Shown here: in pieces, positions 5,647 to 7,493 of the stretch | How the letters are laid out: the number at the start of each line of letters is the position of its first letter | Position numbering within the stretch: the first letter of the stretch is position 1 | Assembly (NCBI GenBank): GCA_029942265.1 | Contig: JAOZTO010000111.1 | Coordinates: 1-7,493 of the forward strand | DNA length: 7,493 bases | Reading direction: 5' to 3' | Source of the DNA: Desulfocapsa sp. | GTDB lineage: Bacteria > Desulfobacterota > Desulfobulbia > Desulfobulbales > Desulfocapsaceae | The notes under the pieces: model-generated | Databases searched by the model: none | Told to the model about the DNA's origin: nothing | What the model saw: only the letters and a program-made list of their open reading frames with translations | Translations under genes and position numbers: made by a program

Positions 5647-7257
5647 ATGTCCATCAGCACTACACTCACTGACATCTTTAAAGGATACCCACGTAATATA
5701 AAAAAACGTCTCCTTCGCGATATTTTGCTTATTCTTTTTGTCACGTCTGGGGCAATACTTGCAATTGTATTTTTTCAAGGCGTAAAAAATCAGCGAGATG
5801 TTTCAACTATTCTTATCAATGAAGCCAATCAGCAGGTTTCAATGCACTTTCAATCCTTCGTAGAGCCTTTGGGTAATGTCATACACCTCCTTAGTAAATG
5901 GGGTGAATCCGGTCTTCTTAAGCTTGGCAGCCCTACTCTTCTTGCTACACAGTTCCAGGCACTAATGGAAATCCAGCCAAATATCCACTCCATAGCTCTT
6001 GCTGATACCAGCGGTAATAGCGCCTTCCTTTCACATTTCAATAATAAATGGATACTCCATCAATACGCACAATCGAAATCCACAACTTCACTTTGGGTTA
6101 ATGGAAAAAGTGTTGACAGTGTAACCCGGAAAAATGAGAATTATACCCCTGAGACAACTGTCTGGTTTCAGGGTGCAATGAACATTACTCATGAACAGCC
6201 TTTTTTTCTTACTGACGCATACGCTCTTGAAACAACAAAAGAGGAGGGAATTACCGCCAGTCGCCGTTGGAAGAATCGGCACAACGAAGACACAACCTAC
6301 GTTTCTGCCGTTTCATTTACGATTAACGATTTACTGAATTTTATGAAACAGCTCAAGATTACCTCAAACAGTCAAATATTTCTTCTTGAAAAAGATGCCA
6401 CATTTCTTGGTAACATCAGCGCAAATATTCAAACAAAAACGCTTAACAAGAAAACTAAAACGTCATCCCACTCAGAGCAACTACTTTCAGCAGTAAGCAA
6501 AACGTTTCAAACAATCGAACAAAACAATCTAAGAACATCTATAAAAGTTGACGGTAAAGTATGGTGGCTCGGATTAAGCCCACTGACTGATGCAAATGAT
6601 GATGTATGGGTAGCTGTGGTTATTCCAGAAGATGATATTTTTGAGGATCTCCACAAACAGTGGCTGCGATTTGCTCTTGTTGTTGGTTCCATTCTCTTTG
6701 CAGGAATTATTATGGCTGTTTTTCTTGTCCGTAAATATGGACACCAGCTACGAAACCTTCCCAAACAGCAAATTGACAAGAACGAGTTACAATCTGAACT
6801 TACCGCACTTATTCAGGCCGGCGAATCCACTTCACTAGAGTTCAAATCTACCATGCGATTCAACCTGAAATCAGGTAAAAACGGTAAGGAAATTGAAATG
6901 GCCTGGCTAAAAGCTGTGGTCGCCTTTATGAACAGTGATGGGGGAATCCTGCTTATTGGTGTTGATGATGCAGGGGCAGTTATCGGAATTGAAAAAGATA
7001 ATTTTGTAAATGAAGATAAATGCAGGTTACACTTCAAAAACCTGATGAATACCCATGTGGGTGCCGAATTCACACGATTTGTTCAACTTAAGGTTGTCTC
7101 TGTGAATAATCAGACGATTCTTATCATAGAGTGTGAGCGAGTTCGTCGTCCTGTATTTTTGTCCAACGGAAAACAGGAAGATTTCTTTATCCGTTCAGGA
7201 CCGTCAAGCATGAAACTTTCCATGAGCCAGATGGTTAAGTATCTTGCTGAACGGTGA
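5647..7257 (+). CDS. Membrane sensor protein: dCache-like domain, TM, Schlafen AlbA_2 domain
   Basis: A 536-residue protein not matching any named gene I know. Order: short basic cytoplasmic N-terminus (KKRLLR, 19-24), TM helix about 26-43, an extracytoplasmic region of about 295 residues with dCache/PDC character (helical start, FLLEKDATFLG, then WWLGLSPL and WVAVVIPEDDIFEDL before the membrane), TM helix about 342-361, and a cytoplasmic AlbA_2 (PF04326-like) domain from about 390. That domain is marked by GESTSLEFKST at 392-402, VVAFMNSDGGILLIGVDD at 424-441 and FFIRSGPSS near the end. AlbA_2 domains are linked to nucleic-acid binding or nuclease activity in Schlafen-type proteins; neither activity can be read here. 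I chose ATG 5647 because AAAGG lies nine bases upstream; the in-frame start at 5569 would merely translate nhaA in another frame. The 4-bp gap to nhaA implies co-transcription. Ligand and output are unknown. Confidence 0.85.
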   Translation: MSISTTLTDIFKGYPRNIKKRLLRDILLILFVTSGAILAIVFFQGVKNQRDVSTILINEANQQVSMHFQSFVEPLGNVIHLLSKWGESGLLKLGSPTLLATQFQALMEIQPNIHSIALADTSGNSAFLSHFNNKWILHQYAQSKSTTSLWVNGKSVDSVTRKNENYTPETTVWFQGAMNITHEQPFFLTDAYALETTKEEGITASRRWKNRHNEDTTYVSAVSFTINDLLNFMKQLKITSNSQIFLLEKDATFLGNISANIQTKTLNKKTKTSSHSEQLLSAVSKTFQTIEQNNLRTSIKVDGKVWWLGLSPLTDANDDVWVAVVIPEDDIFEDLHKQWLRFALVVGSILFAGIIMAVFLVRKYGHQLRNLPKQQIDKNELQSELTALIQAGESTSLEFKSTMRFNLKSGKNGKEIEMAWLKAVVAFMNSDGGILLIGVDDAGAVIGIEKDNFVNEDKCRLHFKNLMNTHVGAEFTRFVQLKVVSVNNQTILIIECERVRRPVFLSNGKQEDFFIRSGPSSMKLSMSQMVKYLAER

Positions 7258-7493
7258 GTGTTGAGTTGCACACTATGCAGACACTTTTTTCTAAATAAAG
7301 AAGACTTGCGGTTTATAAATAGAGGTAATTGAAGATCTTTAGTAAGTGCCCAATTAACCCCACCTTGCTTTATCAAACCCCTGTCCTTGTAAGTGTTTCA
7401 GGGACGCCGCCATGTGCGATCTCGAAGTGCACGATAATACATGAGCCTGTTGATTTAATGCCTTTTTGCCCGATCTCTTCGTTAAATGAAAAA
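7258..7493. other. Right-edge region without a convincing gene
   Basis: No + strand gene starts here. A weak AGTGT/ACACT stem with a TTTTTT run at about 7284-7290 might terminate the nhaA-sensor transcript, but it is too poor to call. On the - strand, two frames stay open from the right edge: one to a stop at 7373-7375 (about 39 codons) and another to a stop at 7354-7356 (about 45 codons). Either could be the 3' end of a converging gene. Neither peptide is recognisable, and a + strand frame is open over the same bases, so I do not annotate a CDS. Confidence 0.4.

Noticed and set aside
7110..7376. Minus-strand frame of 88 codons overlapping the sensor gene end
   Set aside because: Much of it is antisense to conserved AlbA_2 sequence, and its start is a TTG with no clear ribosome site.

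Overview
The window is a gene-dense, roughly 42% G+C stretch of Gram-negative DNA with seven genes, all on the + strand. Gene content and protein style (a permease with a fused STAS domain, an Mla/Pqi-like transport operon, a DUF3124 protein, an NhaA antiporter and a dCache sensor) fit a sulfate-reducing or related member of the Desulfobacterota, perhaps the Desulfobulbales. That placement rests on resemblance only, because no rRNA or other marker gene is present.

Region 1 (1-4061) is a tight operon for retrograde or anterograde lipid transport across the envelope. It encodes an MlaE-type permease with an N-terminal STAS domain (5' end cut by the window edge), an MlaF-type ATPase, a single-MCE-domain periplasmic protein with PqiB-like features, a PqiC/YmbA-type lipoprotein and a secreted DUF3124 protein. 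Most junctions are overlaps (TAATG, an 8-bp overlap, ATGA), so translational coupling is likely. The set mixes Mla parts (MlaE, MlaF, fused MlaB-like STAS) with Pqi parts (PqiC).

Region 2 (4062-4268) is the only sizeable gap between genes. It is almost filled by one 183-bp palindromic element (4065-4247). Its termini are 24-bp perfect inverted repeats, and two further paired blocks lie inside, so the whole element folds into a single long hairpin. The imperfect positions are mostly G-T/G-U wobbles when the + strand is folded, and would be A-C mismatches on the - strand. It resembles a MITE or REP-like element mobilised in trans. It sits 21 bp upstream of the likely nhaA start codon.

Region 3 (4269-7257) holds an NhaA Na+/H+ antiporter, best started at a TTG with a good Shine-Dalgarno sequence, and 4 bp after it a membrane protein with an extracytoplasmic dCache-like sensor domain and a cytoplasmic Schlafen-type AlbA_2 domain. 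The pair looks co-transcribed. The sensor architecture is the most interesting protein in the window.

Region 4 (7258-7493) has no convincing gene; open minus-strand frames at the right edge could be the 3' end of a neighbouring gene.
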